Shown here in pieces: positions 10,918-23,435 of a stretch of 64,000 bases of DNA. Every line of letters begins with the position of its first letter. Within the stretch, counting starts at the first letter, position 1. The position numbers were made by a program, and so were the translations under genes. Location of the stretch: positions 1,081,389,788-1,081,453,787 of the forward strand of contig OX336389.2 of the NCBI GenBank assembly GCA_946902985.2. The letters are read 5' to 3'. Source of the stretch: Meconema thalassinum. Its lineage: Eukaryota > Arthropoda > Insecta > Orthoptera > Tettigoniidae. Below the pieces are notes generated by a model, which saw only the letters and a list, made by a program, of their open reading frames with translations, ran no database searches and had not been told where the DNA came from.

Positions 10918-12117
10918 CTGAGATTCGGAGATATAGAATGCCAGTGAAATATATCGCACAGCCGCCATGTTGGATTATTAGAACGTAATAACATTTGTAG
11001 GGCACGGTCGGGGTCGGCCTGAATAGTACTATGACCTTACCGAATTTAATTGAAATCCATCCAGCCACTTAGATTTTATTAGTGGGGCGTGCGGGCACAC
11101 ACACGGACACACACGGACAAAAGGTGATCCCGTAAGCCTATCTGTTCATAAATAGAAATAGGCAAAAAACGAGATTTTAAAATCTGACACAGGCTCCATC
11201 TCGTGGTTAAGAAAACAATTAAGTTTGATTGCTGTCACAGATTAGTTGACATTGAGAATTGTCTAAATATTTCGGATGGTCACGATATTGTATTTTTATA
11301 TACATGGTAGGCCATAGAGCTATGCACTATTAGATGATGATAATTGCGTAGGTTCATTGTTCAAACGTTGGTTTCGATCGCATGATTAGGACACAAGAAA
11401 TTAAACCTTCATTTTAAAATTTCGCACAGCCGCCATCTTGATGTTATGTAAACAATTGAGCTGAATAGGATGTCAGTGCATTACAAGGTGTATACCATTT
11501 GCTGTACCATGTGTGACGGCGCTCGTTTGGTTTAAATGCGAGAAAAGGCTATTTAAATACAACAACTTCGCTTGGCCACCATGTTCGTTTTGTAAAGAGG
11601 TTTTTGAGAGTCCCATCGTTACACTTCTATTAGTGCTTTTTTCCTTCATACAAAACGTCAGGATGATATCTGTAATAGTTTCGGAGATATGGAATGCCGG
11701 TGAAATATTTCGCACAGTTGCCATGTTGGATTGGTGATATGTAATAAAATTTGAAGAGCACAGTCGGAGTTGGACAAAATTGTACTATGACCTTACCGAG
11801 TTTCGTTGAAATCGCTCCAGCAGTTTAGATTTTATTAGGGAGGGGAGCGAGGCGACGGACACATGCAAACACACACATACGTACACACACACGGACTATA
11901 TGTGATGTCATAGGTCTATCTTTCATAAATGTAAATAATAAAGGAAGCTTTTCAGTCGGTCAACACGACTGAATAGCCTTCATTATTAGAATTAAGCATC
12001 ACTGAAAAATGGCTTCTATCACTACTAAATGAAAATAGGCTAACATGTAAACGAAAAGCAAGAACGGGAGGTTTAATTTAGAAAAGAAATACTATTATTG
12101 GTCACAAAGGAGCTAAA
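10917..12117. repeat. Repeated block, copy C (truncated)
   Basis: Homologous to copies A and B up to CAAAGGAGCTAAAGTT at 12117, where similarity stops just before the GTTCC-family element. The unit including the LINE fragment begins at about 10171. Confidence 0.7.
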
Positions 12118-12164
12118 GTTTGCTGTGTAGGTTACACTCTGCCTTATATGGCAACACTGCGAGA

Positions 12165-12385
12165 AGGTGAGTTGGATTTCCATCTAAGCCATCTTAGATT
12201 GGTTTTCCGTGGTTTCCCACTTCTACTCCAGGAAAATGCGTGGATAGTTCCTAAGTCAAGGCCACGGCCTACTCCTTCCCAAGCCATGCCATCCTTACAA
12301 ATACACACGTTACTACAGACATCACAGTAACAAAGTTTAGACCTATCAGACAAATTCCATAAAAACCTCAACTACATGGACCGAT
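12165..12385 (+). mobile_element. SINE family A (short-tail form), 5'-truncated
   Basis: Starts within the second box (CATCTAAGCCATCTTAG), continues through GGTTTTCCGTGGTTTCCCAC and AAGGCCACGG, and shows the short-tail 3' module CACAGTAACAAAG...ATCAGACAAATTCC. Confidence 0.7.
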
Positions 12386-12825
12386 TAACAATAACCTATG
12401 TTCCAAACCTCTATATGGAGCAACAATAAATATTTCGAATCAATGGGATCCATCGTATTGTTTTCAGGAAACATATTTCTAACGTAGGCTACAGTATGAC
12501 CGCGATCGAAACGAGCAACGTGCCTTGCCCTGTCTGATGCGGCACGCACTCAGACTGAAATCAGTATTTTTATTTTTATTTTTATTGATATTTCAAGAAG
12601 TAATTATCCTATGTTTGAATAAATAATTTGCCTGGAATTGCATATGGCATCGTTCAAACTGGGATAGTTGTTGACGCAGAAAAAAGGATCTTTTAATCAG
12701 GGTTCTAGGTAGGACAGTAGATACTGAAAAATATCCTTAGGCTAGATAGAGTATTTCGATATCATGAAAGAAATGCCCCTAGATTAGATAACAGGTATGT
12801 AATTGATGTAGTTGTTGTGTAATTA
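12386..12825. other. No feature recognised
   Basis: AT-rich sequence with no convincing ORF or repeat. Confidence 0.5.
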
Positions 12826-12829
12826 GGCT

Positions 12830-13485
12830 ATTATGTGACAGTTTGTAACAACCAGCGTAACAGTGTAATAAACGCAGTGTTACAATTGCCGTGGTAACTA
12901 AATAGACTGTGTAATAGCCGTAATAGTCTACGTAAGAATTCGGTGTAATAGCCATAATGGTTTTAATAGCTTATGGACAGTAGTACCGGTAACAGTCCTG
13001 TAATAGTCTGTAGGCCTACATACATTTTGGGAAATGCTGCTGTACTGTTACAGGCTCTGTACCGTTCCACTTTCCGTTGGAACATGAGAACCTGGAACGT
13101 TACGCATAGATACCGGGTGGCTGGTTGGTATAACCTGGAACGGTACACAGTGTAACCGGGTACTGGTGGAAACGTTACTCTATTTCGATAACCAAGAACG
13201 GTACGCAGAGTAACTTTCCAACTGGTAACGCTGAGGAATCGTTCCAGTCATGTACCGTTACATACGTAACGTTCCGCTAACACGTACCTTGATGCTCGGT
13301 ACAGTTGGGAGTCGAGTTCCGATTGTACCGTTCCAGCGCTGTAACGTTCCACATGCTCGTACTGAGTTCCAAGTTACAGTTCCGGAACGATACCGCAAGC
13401 CAGCTCGGGGCCGCGGTATGGCATACGTAACGTAACGTGGAACACAGCGTTACGTAACGCATTTCAGTTCTGTTCCGGGTCCCTG
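12830..13485. mobile_element. GTTCC/CGTAAC family element, longest copy
   Basis: The 3' part (13265-13485) matches the two copies at 5611-5829 and 9687-9909 and ends GTTCCGGGTCCCTG. The 5' part has repeated short words such as GTAATAGTC (12840-13010) and GGAACGGTACACAGTGTAAC / AGAACGGTACGCAGAGTAAC (13090-13220). Such clustered subterminal motifs are common in non-autonomous DNA transposons. The left boundary is not visible. Confidence 0.45.
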
Positions 13486-13487
13486 GT

Positions 13488-13718
13488 TTGTCCCTTCTTA
13501 ACTACTTCGGCTTATGAGATCCCCAGGTTTCCACTTGCCACTGATTTTCTCTCTTCACCTTGTACAATACAGTACATTGCTCTCTAAATGTTGGAGTCTT
13601 AAACGTGCCAATAGTTCTACTAACACAGCTCTCTCCCAAGTGATGGCACCGGAATCCGATCCTGTAACCCTGGGTCAAGCAGGCGAGAACGTTACCAATG
13701 CGCCACACAGCCAGCCCC
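13488..13718 (-). mobile_element. SINE family C, diverged copy
   Basis: On the minus strand it begins GGCTGGCTGTGTGGCGCATT, has a box B-like GGATCGGATTCC, then GGCACGTTTAAGACTCC, in the same order as 7467-7697 but with more substitutions. Confidence 0.65.
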
Positions 13719-14685
13719 AAACTAATGAAAATCAGTCATAAAATAGGGGAGCTTGTGGAAATATGGTCTAACCATGAGCTACGTAGTGTGATCCCATACC
13801 TGTGAAACATGTGCTAACCACTATATGGAATTTATCGCTACCTTATTAAGGTGCACATTACAAACGTGATGTCACGAAGACCAATTTGGTCTTGGCTGAA
13901 TACACGTTGAAGTGAGATTGAGGAAGAACGCGATTGGTATCCCTTACGTTAGTGAAGTTTGGCAAACTCAAGGCGCTTGCCCCTCAGTTCACCTTATAAA
14001 GTGCAGTGTATTGCTCTTTAAATGTGGTTTTCAAATGGGAAGCTCATTCGGTCATATCCAATGGTCGATGATATTCATCATATTGTGAAACTTTCTTCGA
14101 AAATAATACATTTTGTAAATTTGTCACACTACTCGTAGTATAATGTTAATTAAGACATCTTTAATTATATCACTCGTTATTTTACTACACTACAACTTCC
14201 ATGGACGTCTCAGTTAGGTTCTTAATATCACCATCGCCTTGTATATCTCTTTTAGTTTTGAGTGATATTAAAATGTCGATAACAATCTCAATGTTTTTTT
14301 TAGGGACTGGTGGAGAATACGACAAGACTGGAGTTGTAGAGTTCTTTTTAGAATATAATCAGCAATGTAAAGAAATGCATATGTAAAATTAGGACTCAAT
14401 ACAATTAAAATCTACTTGTAGTAAACAAAGCCTATACTCGTATATATAATTTACATGTTTATGTTGAGGTCTTTTCCGTCTAGCAGACTTTCAGGACAAT
14501 CCTAACAACATGGATTATGCAAGTGAAATATCATGAAACACGGAGAGACTGTGACAGTAGGCTATGTTTAGCTAACTTTGTATGGAGTTGCGAAATGCGG
14601 ATTGGATAGCGCTCGTTAGACATAGCAAGAACAAACCACTTTAGTTGCATTTATTCTTTATGAGGCAGGGAAAGCCTTCACATTG
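13719..14685. other. No feature recognised
   Basis: Single-copy-looking AT-rich sequence. I see no supported gene or repeat. Confidence 0.5.
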
Positions 14686-15072
14686 CGTCCGAATTGTGGC
14701 GTAGTGGCTGTCACCATGGAGGCCCGAGTTCGATTCCTGGCTCTATCGAGAAATTTAATTCTGGTTTGAGGGCTGGAAACGGGGTACACTCAGCCTCATA
14801 AGAAAAAACTGAAAGGAGGTGGGTTCGATTCCCACCTTAGCCACTCTGTATGTGTTTTTCGTGGTTTCCTACTTCAACTCAGGCTTATGCCGGGATGATT
14901 CCTTAATTAAGGCCACGTCCGCCTCCTTCCCAATGCTCATCTGAATTACAAATACACTAATACAGCCATTGCAGTAACACAGGTGATCAGACAAAAAGTC
15001 CACACACGCCCAAGTACACGGGGCTACATCACCACGACGACGCAAAGCCTCTAAATTAATCAACAACAATCT
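14686..15072 (+). mobile_element. SINE family A (short-tail form), near full length
   Basis: The head GTGGCGTAGTGGCTGTCACC and box B CCGAGTTCGATTCCTGGC are followed by GGGTTCGATTCCCACCTTAG, the AAGGCCACGTCCGCCTCCTT module, and the short-tail end AGTACACGGGGCTACATCAC...AATTAATCAACAACAA. Confidence 0.82.
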
Positions 15073-15959
15073 TCTCAACGCATGTTTGTAACTTACGCAA
15101 TTTAAATAAAATCATATGGTATGGATCTCAAATCAACCGTATAACCTGTTTTTATCCAGTTGACTCACAGCCATTTTGGTGGTTCATACTAATATAAAAT
15201 TAAAAAGAAAGAATACAATTCGTAAAATACCATAAAATAATGGCACTTATATGTGTGAATCCATGTTAACCAGGAATTCAGTAGGAACGCTGTAAGTGAT
15301 GAGAAAGAGGAGACCTCTCTAATTTCTAGGACAGGAGATTGTTGGTTAGAGAAAGTGTATCCAAATCAGTTGGTTTCGATGGTTTATCAAGAGCAACAGT
15401 GTTCAGGGTTTTGATGGCATATACAACTAATGGAAGGGTATAATCAGCAAAGAATATGATTGGACGAAAGCCAAACTTCACTTATGGGGACCACTGAATA
15501 TTGAATAGGATTGCCATAATAATCGTAGAGCTAATACGACCCAAGTGACGACAGAACTCAATCAGCATTCAGGACATGTTGGTATAATCATCGTCCGATG
15601 GGAACCGCACAATGAGTACTTAACACCCACGCCAGTGTTTGCAAATCACAAACCCTCAGATACCAAAATGAACGCGTTAGCCGAAGAAAAATACTGTAAT
15701 GAACATGCAACATGGCCTGACTGGCTTTAAAAGAAAGTATTATTCTCTGCTGGATCATCCTTCACCTTATTTTCAACACCACACTGGTATTATTTCAAGT
15801 ACACGCTCAAAGAAGCTTAATAAGCTCCAGGCCCTAATCTGCAATAATGTGATCTGCAGTTTAATGGCAGGCCTTTGGTCCTATTACAACTTTCAAAGGA
15901 TGAAATACTACCAGTGTTTAAGTGACAAGTTGATCCTATGGTACTGATGTAGTTCCCTA
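15073..15959. other. No feature recognised
   Basis: No convincing gene, RNA or repeat. Confidence 0.5.
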
Positions 15960-16706
15960 ATGGCAAGTGAGCACCTTGTGGTTCTTGGCTGTCACCCTGG
16001 AGGTTCGAGTTCGATTCCTGACTCTGCCAAGAAATTAAATTCAGGTCTGAGGACTGGAACTCGGTATACTCAGCCTTGTGAGGCAAAATTGAGAAGAGGG
16101 GCGTTCGATTCCCACCTCAACCATACTGGAAGGGGTTTACAGTGGTTTCTCACTTTTACTCCAGACAAGTTACCGGGATAGTTCTTAAGTTAACACCACG
16201 GCCACCTGCCTTATAATTCTCATCTAAATTACAAAGAGACACGGATAGTCAGTCTGAAAGACTGGACTTTATATCATTTTAAATACTAGCAGCCGAGTAC
16301 CAAGAAGGCAGTGCGAGAACAGAGTTTCAAGATTCTATTTTGTTTCTTCACTGCCTACTTGATTGTTCTCGCACTGCTTTCTTGAAACTCTGTTCTCGCA
16401 CTGCCTTCTTGGTACTCGGCTGATACATCGTACTATGACGTCACACACTTCAGTGCATTCTAGGTACATTTCATCCCGTCACCGTAACGTAACGCCAGAC
16501 CTCAGCGTAACGACGAAGTCGACAAGATCATTTAAAATGATAATAAAGAACGGTACACACACAATAGTACTGATACCACAATAACACAGGTTTTAAGACA
16601 AATTCCATCTATATACTCGTATATACATATACTGTACACACAACTACAAGTGGCTATATGACCACGATGCCCAAGCCCCTCAAATGAAACAACAACTAAA
16701 ACCTAA
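15960..16706 (+). mobile_element. SINE family A (short-tail form), split by an insertion
   Basis: The 5' part (15960 to about 16237) carries the box B GAGTTCGATTCCTGACTC and the CCACCTCAACCAT box. The 3' part resumes near 16556 with ACAATAGTACTGATACCACA and ends GGCTATATGACCACGATGCC. Compared with the full copy at 26730-27125, about 317 bases have been inserted between them. Confidence 0.72.
16238..16555. mobile_element. Insertion in a SINE carrying a perfect 42-bp inverted repeat
   Basis: Bases 16290-16331 (starting CAGCCGAGTACCAAGAAGGC) are the exact reverse complement of 16381-16422, separated by 49 bases. The loop and right arm also contain a direct repeat TGTTCTCGCACTGC (16365 and 16391). 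The insertion continues to about 16555 without coding potential. It is likely a fold-back or MITE-like element, but its exact ends and target duplication could not be fixed. Confidence 0.6.
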
Positions 16707-16737
16707 TAACACTGCCGTCTTTTAAAATGGTAATACA

Positions 16738-16934
16738 CTAATTCACACTGCCAGATCTGCTCAGGCGTTGTTTGACGAACATCAGGATGAAATTCAACAT
16801 TTCTTCTGGGTCGTTCACTTCCCCAACCTTAATATTATTGAACCGCTGTAGAGCGGAGAATCCAGTGCAGATTACACCTCCATCATCGATGACAAATACC
16901 AGTTTTGCCTTGCAGGACGATTGGTGCAAAACTC
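16738..16934 (-). CDS. Candidate terminal exon of an unidentified host gene
   Basis: On the minus strand an open frame of about 60 codons contains CKAKLVFVIDDGGVICTGFS and FNNIKVGEVNDPEEMLNFIL, then ends at a stop at 16738. The composition looks like a folded protein rather than repeat translation. A CAG acceptor-like site (CCAGAG, just right of 16934) would join it in frame to the piece at 17202-17300. I do not recognise the family. No poly(A) signal follows before the SINE. It may be a real exon, a pseudogene or chance. Confidence 0.25.
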
Positions 16935-17201
16935 CTCTGGAAATCATTCATGGCTCGTATGCTCATTTCACGCCAAATAACAGATTTAATAAGTGCTAAA
17001 TATGACACAACGCCTTATTTGTCAAGTGTTTTACTTATTTTGTTACCTATTTAATTGAAAATATCTTATTTTGGATGAGAAATAAAACAGGATTATTGTG
17101 TAGATTCCTCTGGAGGGGCATGCGCTCCTTCACCCCTTATCACCAACCGCCTCTAATACGAGCTCAATTTGTAAAATTACTCAACCACAAAGTATACATA
17201 C

Positions 17202-17300
17202 CCCTCTTCTTACTGTTGACGAGATGATCTATGACGAAGAGCATGTCTGTGGAATTGGGGCACTTGTAGACATAATGAGGTAGTTGATTGGAGTCGAGAT
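17202..17300 (-). CDS. Candidate internal exon of an unidentified host gene
   Basis: The minus strand encodes QLPHYVYKCPNSTDMLFVID and HLVNSKKR, then a good donor (GGG|GTATGT, intron starting at 17201). A 267-bp intron to the acceptor at 16935 would keep the frame. Further upstream a third open stretch at about 17450-17530 encodes YEPVKGGHTLLVTFAADVLD, but its splice sites do not fit cleanly. The function is unknown and the evidence is only open frame plus splice consensus. Confidence 0.22.
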
Positions 17301-17544
17301 GAGCAAATAAGGGCACGTAGACAGCTTATGTATTGAACTGCAGCATGAAGAGAGACAGACTGTCTTTGTCTGAAACAAAGCGAGGCTCGCTGCTAATTGA
17401 ACGTAATTTGTTTATTCTCCTCCCCACTCTACGTGAGGCATCCACTTCTATCTACTTGAAGTCCAACACATCAGCGGCAAATGTAACTAACAGCGTGTGT
17501 CCACCTTTGACAGGCTCATACTGTAGGGTAGTGGTCCTGTAGTT

Positions 17545-20500
17545 GTGTTTCATACAACCTCAGGGCTCTACAGAGCTCCTTTCGAAGTACATGAAATATT
17601 TCCAGCAAAGGCAGGCAATCTGACATTCCTACACTTGATAATATGAAATATCCATGGTGGTGCAATTACTGAGTTTTGTATAAAAGACTATGAAGACTTT
17701 ATTTCAGTTCCTGAAATAATTCTCCTGTTAAGGTTAGACCCTGTCTCGTTTTTCCTTCCTTTCAGCAATTTTTTGTGCTCACAATAGATGGAATTTATTT
17801 CTTTATTGGGAAATTATTCTACTTTACTACTGAAACAAAACCACCATCTGAACAATACACACCCAATTAAATATTCCATTCAGCTGTGAAAATTCATTAT
17901 CGTTGAACCTGAAAGATGTAGCCTACATGTTACCTGTCTTCTTAAATATTTCCCTACTGGTATCATAAGATGAGTGTTTGATTGATGTCATTCATTATCA
18001 TAATCTACCCGTGAGCGTAATGTCTTATATTTGCCAAGTGTTCCGAAATAAACAATATTTCAAATTCCTATATTCATCCACTCTTGGATAAAATTTTAAG
18101 AAAACAAGCATAGAAAATAAACATCAAAATAATGCTGACCAGTTTGTATTTACTTTGGAAGTAGCTTATAACAACTTCTTTCCCGGCATCCCAATTAGAA
18201 ACTTTGTGAACTGGCTTTCCACATTCATCATCGATATCAAGATAATAGTTTCAAACAACAATCACTACACAAAGCTATAGATGAAAATGGGTAGTCTAAA
18301 AATATTCCATACACAGTGGAACTCGTATTTTCTTCAGAAATTTAGTGAGGGAATGGATGTTGTCCTAAAGAAATAGAAATGCTGAATAGACGAAAGTCAT
18401 GGAAGTTAGTTATTGGAGTTTTAAGGGGCGTAACAGCTAGGTCCTCTTCTCCTCAAAATAAGTCATGGAAAGAACTGTAAAGAAATGTAGTGGTAGTTGT
18501 AGATAACAAACAAGTGCTAATATCAGAAAGTACTGCATCGTTTTGTATCATCTGATTATTCCCGTTAGCCTATTTAATGCTCATCGTGTACTGAGTAGTA
18601 TCTAGTTATCCACAGCAACATTGCAAATACATTTTGAATCCCATCTCACTGACTAGAGGGACAAATGATTCTACATTTTAGGCGCAAATGCGAAGGATTT
18701 AACAAACCAAAATTAGCACAATTTCTCAACCAGTAAAGAGAAATAGTCATATCGGACTTCTCTGAATTGGCCTGTGAGGAAAGTCACACACCGTTGCTCA
18801 TCTGAACCTGTTGTTTCAATTTTGGAATAAAGTATCAAGTATAGAGTATTATCATTTCTGGTAAATTCGTTACTTTCTTCTTATGTCCTTCGTTAGTAGC
18901 GCATGCTATTTTGAAGTTATGTCACGTTTTCCGTCTCAAATATTTGTTGATAGCTATAAAGAAGTGAACACGTTGCCAATATTTTTGAGGTGGCAGACAA
19001 TGAAAATACGCCATAATTTCTAGATTGCCTCTTGTTTCCGAGATGAAAGTACATTCCCACTAAAATTACCGTATAGCTGACAATGCACTACAAACACAAT
19101 ATTCAGTATTTAATGGTGATTCCTGATAAGCAGTTTTGAGTATTATGTTTCAGGAGAGTCCCTTTTTTATCATCATAATCAGCTAACCTACTAGTGTTAA
19201 TTTTACCCGCTACACCAATATTGGGTCATCGAAATATCCAGGTGACAGTGCTCACCAAGTCACGTCACTATATCCGGCCCAGTTGCTAAATGTCCTTAGT
19301 GGCCTTTGCATGAAGGGTCCCGGCTTAGGATTGGCTCTGGGACTGAGTTTTTGTGATGCTATATCAGAAAGAAAGTATAAAGAAGAATTAAACTGCATTA
19401 GATACCATGAAATGCACTAAATACATCAAAACCATATGTCTATTAATGCACTTAATTGTATTAGTGTGAGTATTGCAAATATTCCGAAATTAGAAAAGTT
19501 AGCCACAAACAGGTTAAGTCCTAATAATTTTATTAATGCTGCCAGTGCCCATTTATTTTATTTTCAGGACGAGTTAGGGAAGGGATTTTGGGATGAAATC
19601 CTTTCAATAGGACCACGGCTGATTAACCCCTATTATGACTGCATTATTTCTACGTTAGACATGCGAGGAAATTTTGAACTTGGTTGACCCTCAAATTAAG
19701 GAAAGAGGATTATCATGGGGAAATTGCATGGACAAATGTCCTTGTGGAGCTCAACGAGTGTTCAGAAAATGTCACAGTTTCACCTCCTGAACTAAGACTG
19801 TTACATCACAAAATAGGAAGTACCCTGTGTATTATTCACAGTTGAACTGTTGTGATAAAACGGATTACAAAGGTAATTTGTGTAGTTGTTGTTGATGATG
19901 AAGCAAGCAAATTTTTAAAATTTATCAAATCTAGACTACCGATTTCAAGACTATTCAGTGTTCAGTGACAAGATATGTGTACCGTACTAAAGTTGATCAG
20001 ATCACAAGGAAAATATCTGTGTTAGTATTTTCCCCTAATTCTCTTGTGTCATCTCTAGAGAGGACGAAATTGTACGCATGTGAATACAAACGCGAGACCT
20101 GGCAGTGCAGAGATGGTTCGGCTTGCTGAGTTCACATATTCTCTCCAATCACACTGTAATCAGCTTACCCTCTGTAGCGTATCCACTTAGAGAATCCCTA
20201 CATTATATGCAGTGTGAGGAGATGATTATTTTAACAAACAACACTCACCAAATAGACCTCCCCGATTTTGACGAAACTGAGCGTGCGGCTTTGTTTTAGG
20301 CTCAGGAGTGACTAAACTTCAAATCTGGGTCTCTTATTCACAGTTCATGCAATACGAGGCGCTCAAAACGAATTTTAATGTTGGCGCGTGTTACTCGTAT
20401 CTTTACTCCTTGTTTGCCACTGCCCGAACGACTGTTTTGTTGCAGTAGGAGAGGTGAAAGGAAGGCCAGCCGGTTATAGCAAATCAAGCCACGGACCATG

Positions 20501-21075
20501 ATGCCAAACGTAAATATTTCTATACTAAGGATACGGCATCGATTCCAATATAACCACTGTGTGAGAGCAGAAGACTATTCAAACAGCAGTTAAACAAACT
20601 CGAAAATAAAAGTACTAACACCTTTACAAGTATGTAATGTTACTTGCCATTTTAAACATTAAACGTAAAAAACTTGGAAAAAAGTAGAAAATGTGTGTGC
20701 GATATATCTTGGGTTCTAATGCTTAATACCGAAGGTCGTGCGTCTATCCGAAGCAATACGTCGCAGATAGATTATTTTATAGAAGCGACGTTTGAAAGAA
20801 GGTGATTCCCATAAAGCAGAGTTATTTAAAAGTGTATAATTTTAGGAGATCACACACAAGTTTAAATGTGACAAATATTATGAATTTCTTCGTGCAGTTG
20901 TTGTTGTTGTTGTTCTCATTGTTAGAAATTCACTTGACTCCAATCATTCTCTCCAAATAGGACTATTTTGACCCTTTATAGTGTAGTTGAAATTTTGGTA
21001 CGCTCCAAATAGTGCTAAATGTCCAAGAAAATAGCCCTATATTATTATTGAAGAATTGTACTAACACTGTGCTGC
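17545..21075. other. No feature recognised
   Basis: About 3.5 kb of AT-rich sequence. A short stretch near 18410-18460 (TTTTAAGGGGCGTAACAGCT) resembles part of a dispersed repeat also hinted at near 29560. ORFs here are short and not supported. Confidence 0.45.
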
Positions 21076-22430
21076 CAGTGTGCCACACACCCGCCATACC
21101 CCAGCCAATGTGCCCCTCACCTGCTAGCTCCCAGCCAATGTATCCCACACCTACTACCTCCCAGCCAATGTGCCCCAAACCTGCCTTCCCCCAGCCAATA
21201 TGCCACACACCTGCTAGCCGCCAGCCACCAGACAATGTGCTACACACCTGCCAGCACCCAGCCAATGTACCCCACACCTGCCAGCCACCAGCCAATGTGC
21301 CCCACATCTGCCAGACCCCAGCCAATGTACCCCACACCTCCCAGCCCCAAGCCAATACGCCACACATCTGCCAGTCCTCAGCCAATGTGCCAGTCACCTG
21401 CTAGCCCCCAGCGAATGTGCCACACACCTGCTAGCCCCCAGCCAATATGCCACACACCTACCTGCCACCAGCCAATGTGCCCCACATCTGCCAGCCCCCA
21501 GCCAATGTGCCCCACACCTGCCAGCCCCCAGCCAATACGCCACACATCTGCCAGTCCTCAGCCAATGTGCCAGTCACCTGCTAGCCCCCCGCCAATGTGC
21601 CCCACGCCTGCCAGCCCCCAGCCAATGTGCCCCACATCTGCCAGCCCCCAGCCAAAACCCCACACATCTGCCAGCCCCCAGCCAATGTGCCACTCACCTG
21701 CCAGCCAATGTGCCACGCACCTGCCAACACCCAGCCAATGTGCCCCACACTTGTTATCCTCCAGCCAATGTGCCCCACATCTGCCAGTCCCCAGCCAATG
21801 TGCCACACACCCGCCAGCCCCCAGCCAATGTGCCAGTCACCTGCTAGCCCCCAGCCAATGTGCCACACACCTGCCATTTACCAGCCAATGTGCCAGTCGC
21901 CTGCTAGCCCCCATCCAATGTGCCACCTACCTGCCAGCCACCAGCCAATGTGCCACGCACTTGCCAGCACCCAGCCAATGTGCCCCACACCTGCCATCAC
22001 CCAGCCAAAATGCCACACACCTGCCAGCCTCCCGCCAATGTGCCCCACATCCGCCAGTACCCAGCCAATGTGCCCCACACCTGCCAGCCCCCAGCCAATG
22101 TGCCCCACACTTGCCAGCACCCAGCCAATGTGCCCCAATCCTGCCAGCCCCCAGCCAATGTGTCCCACACTTGCCAGCACCCAGCCAATGTGCCCCACGC
22201 CTGCCAGCCCCCAGCCAATGTGGCCCACTCTTGCCAGCCCCCAGCCTATCTCCCCCACACCTGCCAGCACCCAGCTAATGTGCCCCACTCCTGTCAGCCC
22301 CCAGCAAATGTGCCCAACACTTGCCAGCACCCAGCCAATGTGCCGCACCCCTGCCAGCCCCCAGCCAATGTGCCCCACTCCTGCCAGCCCCCAGCCAATG
22401 TGCCCCACACCTGCCAGCCCTCAGCAATTC
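21076..22430. repeat. Minisatellite, 30-bp unit, about 45 copies
   Basis: Head-to-tail units with core CCAGCCAATGTGCCCCACAC followed by CTGCCAGC. The period is 30, a multiple of three, so several frames on both strands stay open and translate as decapeptide repeats (such as P-T-P-A-S-P-Q-P-M-C). This explains the long apparent ORFs; no start context, flanking exon or frame preference supports a protein. Units vary at scattered positions, with some deletions (for example near 21700). Confidence 0.9.
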
Positions 22431-23300
22431 ACAGAGCTCTTCGTCTGTAGCTAATGACGCTATCTCGTGCCAGCATCGAGAGCGTTGGCATTTTTCTTAT
22501 AAATCGGAGATGCCTAGTTTGGTGAGTGTTCTTTCTTCATGTTCTGGTGTATGTTTCATTTAAAATAATATGACAAGTAAGATGCACACACTTGAATACG
22601 ATGTACTATTTATGCCAAATTTTTTAAGGAATAAGAAATTAATGTAGTTGGTTTATTTTGGAGCTAAAGACAGCTCGGTGAACAGCTTCTTGCACTGGTT
22701 TGGATTGTGTGATTGTGGTGCTAGTATTAGGACTCAAAGAATGGGGAAATTATCCCACCGTTCACTTGGAGTGAGCTTGAGAAACCCATCGAAATACCCC
22801 GCTCAGGATGGCCACTCATAACGTCAGAATTTAGGTCTTGGAGCTCTGAACATTCAGTTACTCATTCCAGTCATGAATCCAGCTGGGCTACTGTGGTGGG
22901 TGAAAACAAATATTATGTTTATTTCCTTTGATTTCATTTTCTGCGATCGAATTCATTGTTATATTAGAATGAAATCCGTGCCAATAGCCAGTAAATATTA
23001 ACGTTTGGCTTCCGGCCCTGTGACAACTTGCTAGTACCGACTGGCCATCCCTTTACCTCTCCAGCAGAAACGCATGGTTCGGGCAGGCAGTGGTAGAAAA
23101 GGAGTGGTGACATCAGCATCATGGGGCAACATTCATGTTTTTCATTTAGAACGGACCGTATCGGCTTGAAATTGCAGCCTCAAATTTAAGGCTCAGTCAT
23201 CTCCTGAATATGAAAAGATTCCAGTTTGATCAAAATCAGAGAGGTCAATTTGGTGAGAGTTTCTTACCTCACGTTCATCCGTAAGTTCACAGAATTCCGT
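22431..23300. other. No feature recognised
   Basis: Nothing supported apart from the edge of the minisatellite. Confidence 0.45.
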
Positions 23301-23304
23301 CTTC

Positions 23305-23435
23305 AGTGGGGATCGCCCAAATAAATTTAGAAACGCAATACCATCTCAGATGTTCTTTTCTTGAGATATATCCACATTTCACCCAAGTTTCACCGAGATC
23401 GGGAGATTCACGTTGACGATGTTCCTACCCCAGAC
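23305..23435 (+). repeat. Diverged dispersed repeat, copy 1
   Basis: Shares with 25445-25565 the ordered words GGGATCRCCCAARYAAATTT, CTTGMGAGAT, AAGTTTCASYGAGATCG and GAYTCACGTTSACKATGTTCC. Family unknown. Confidence 0.5.

Noticed and set aside
21012..22454. Long proline/cysteine-rich ORFs on both strands (up to 347 codons)
   Set aside because: They are translations of a 30-bp minisatellite, open in several frames at once; no exon context or frame preference.
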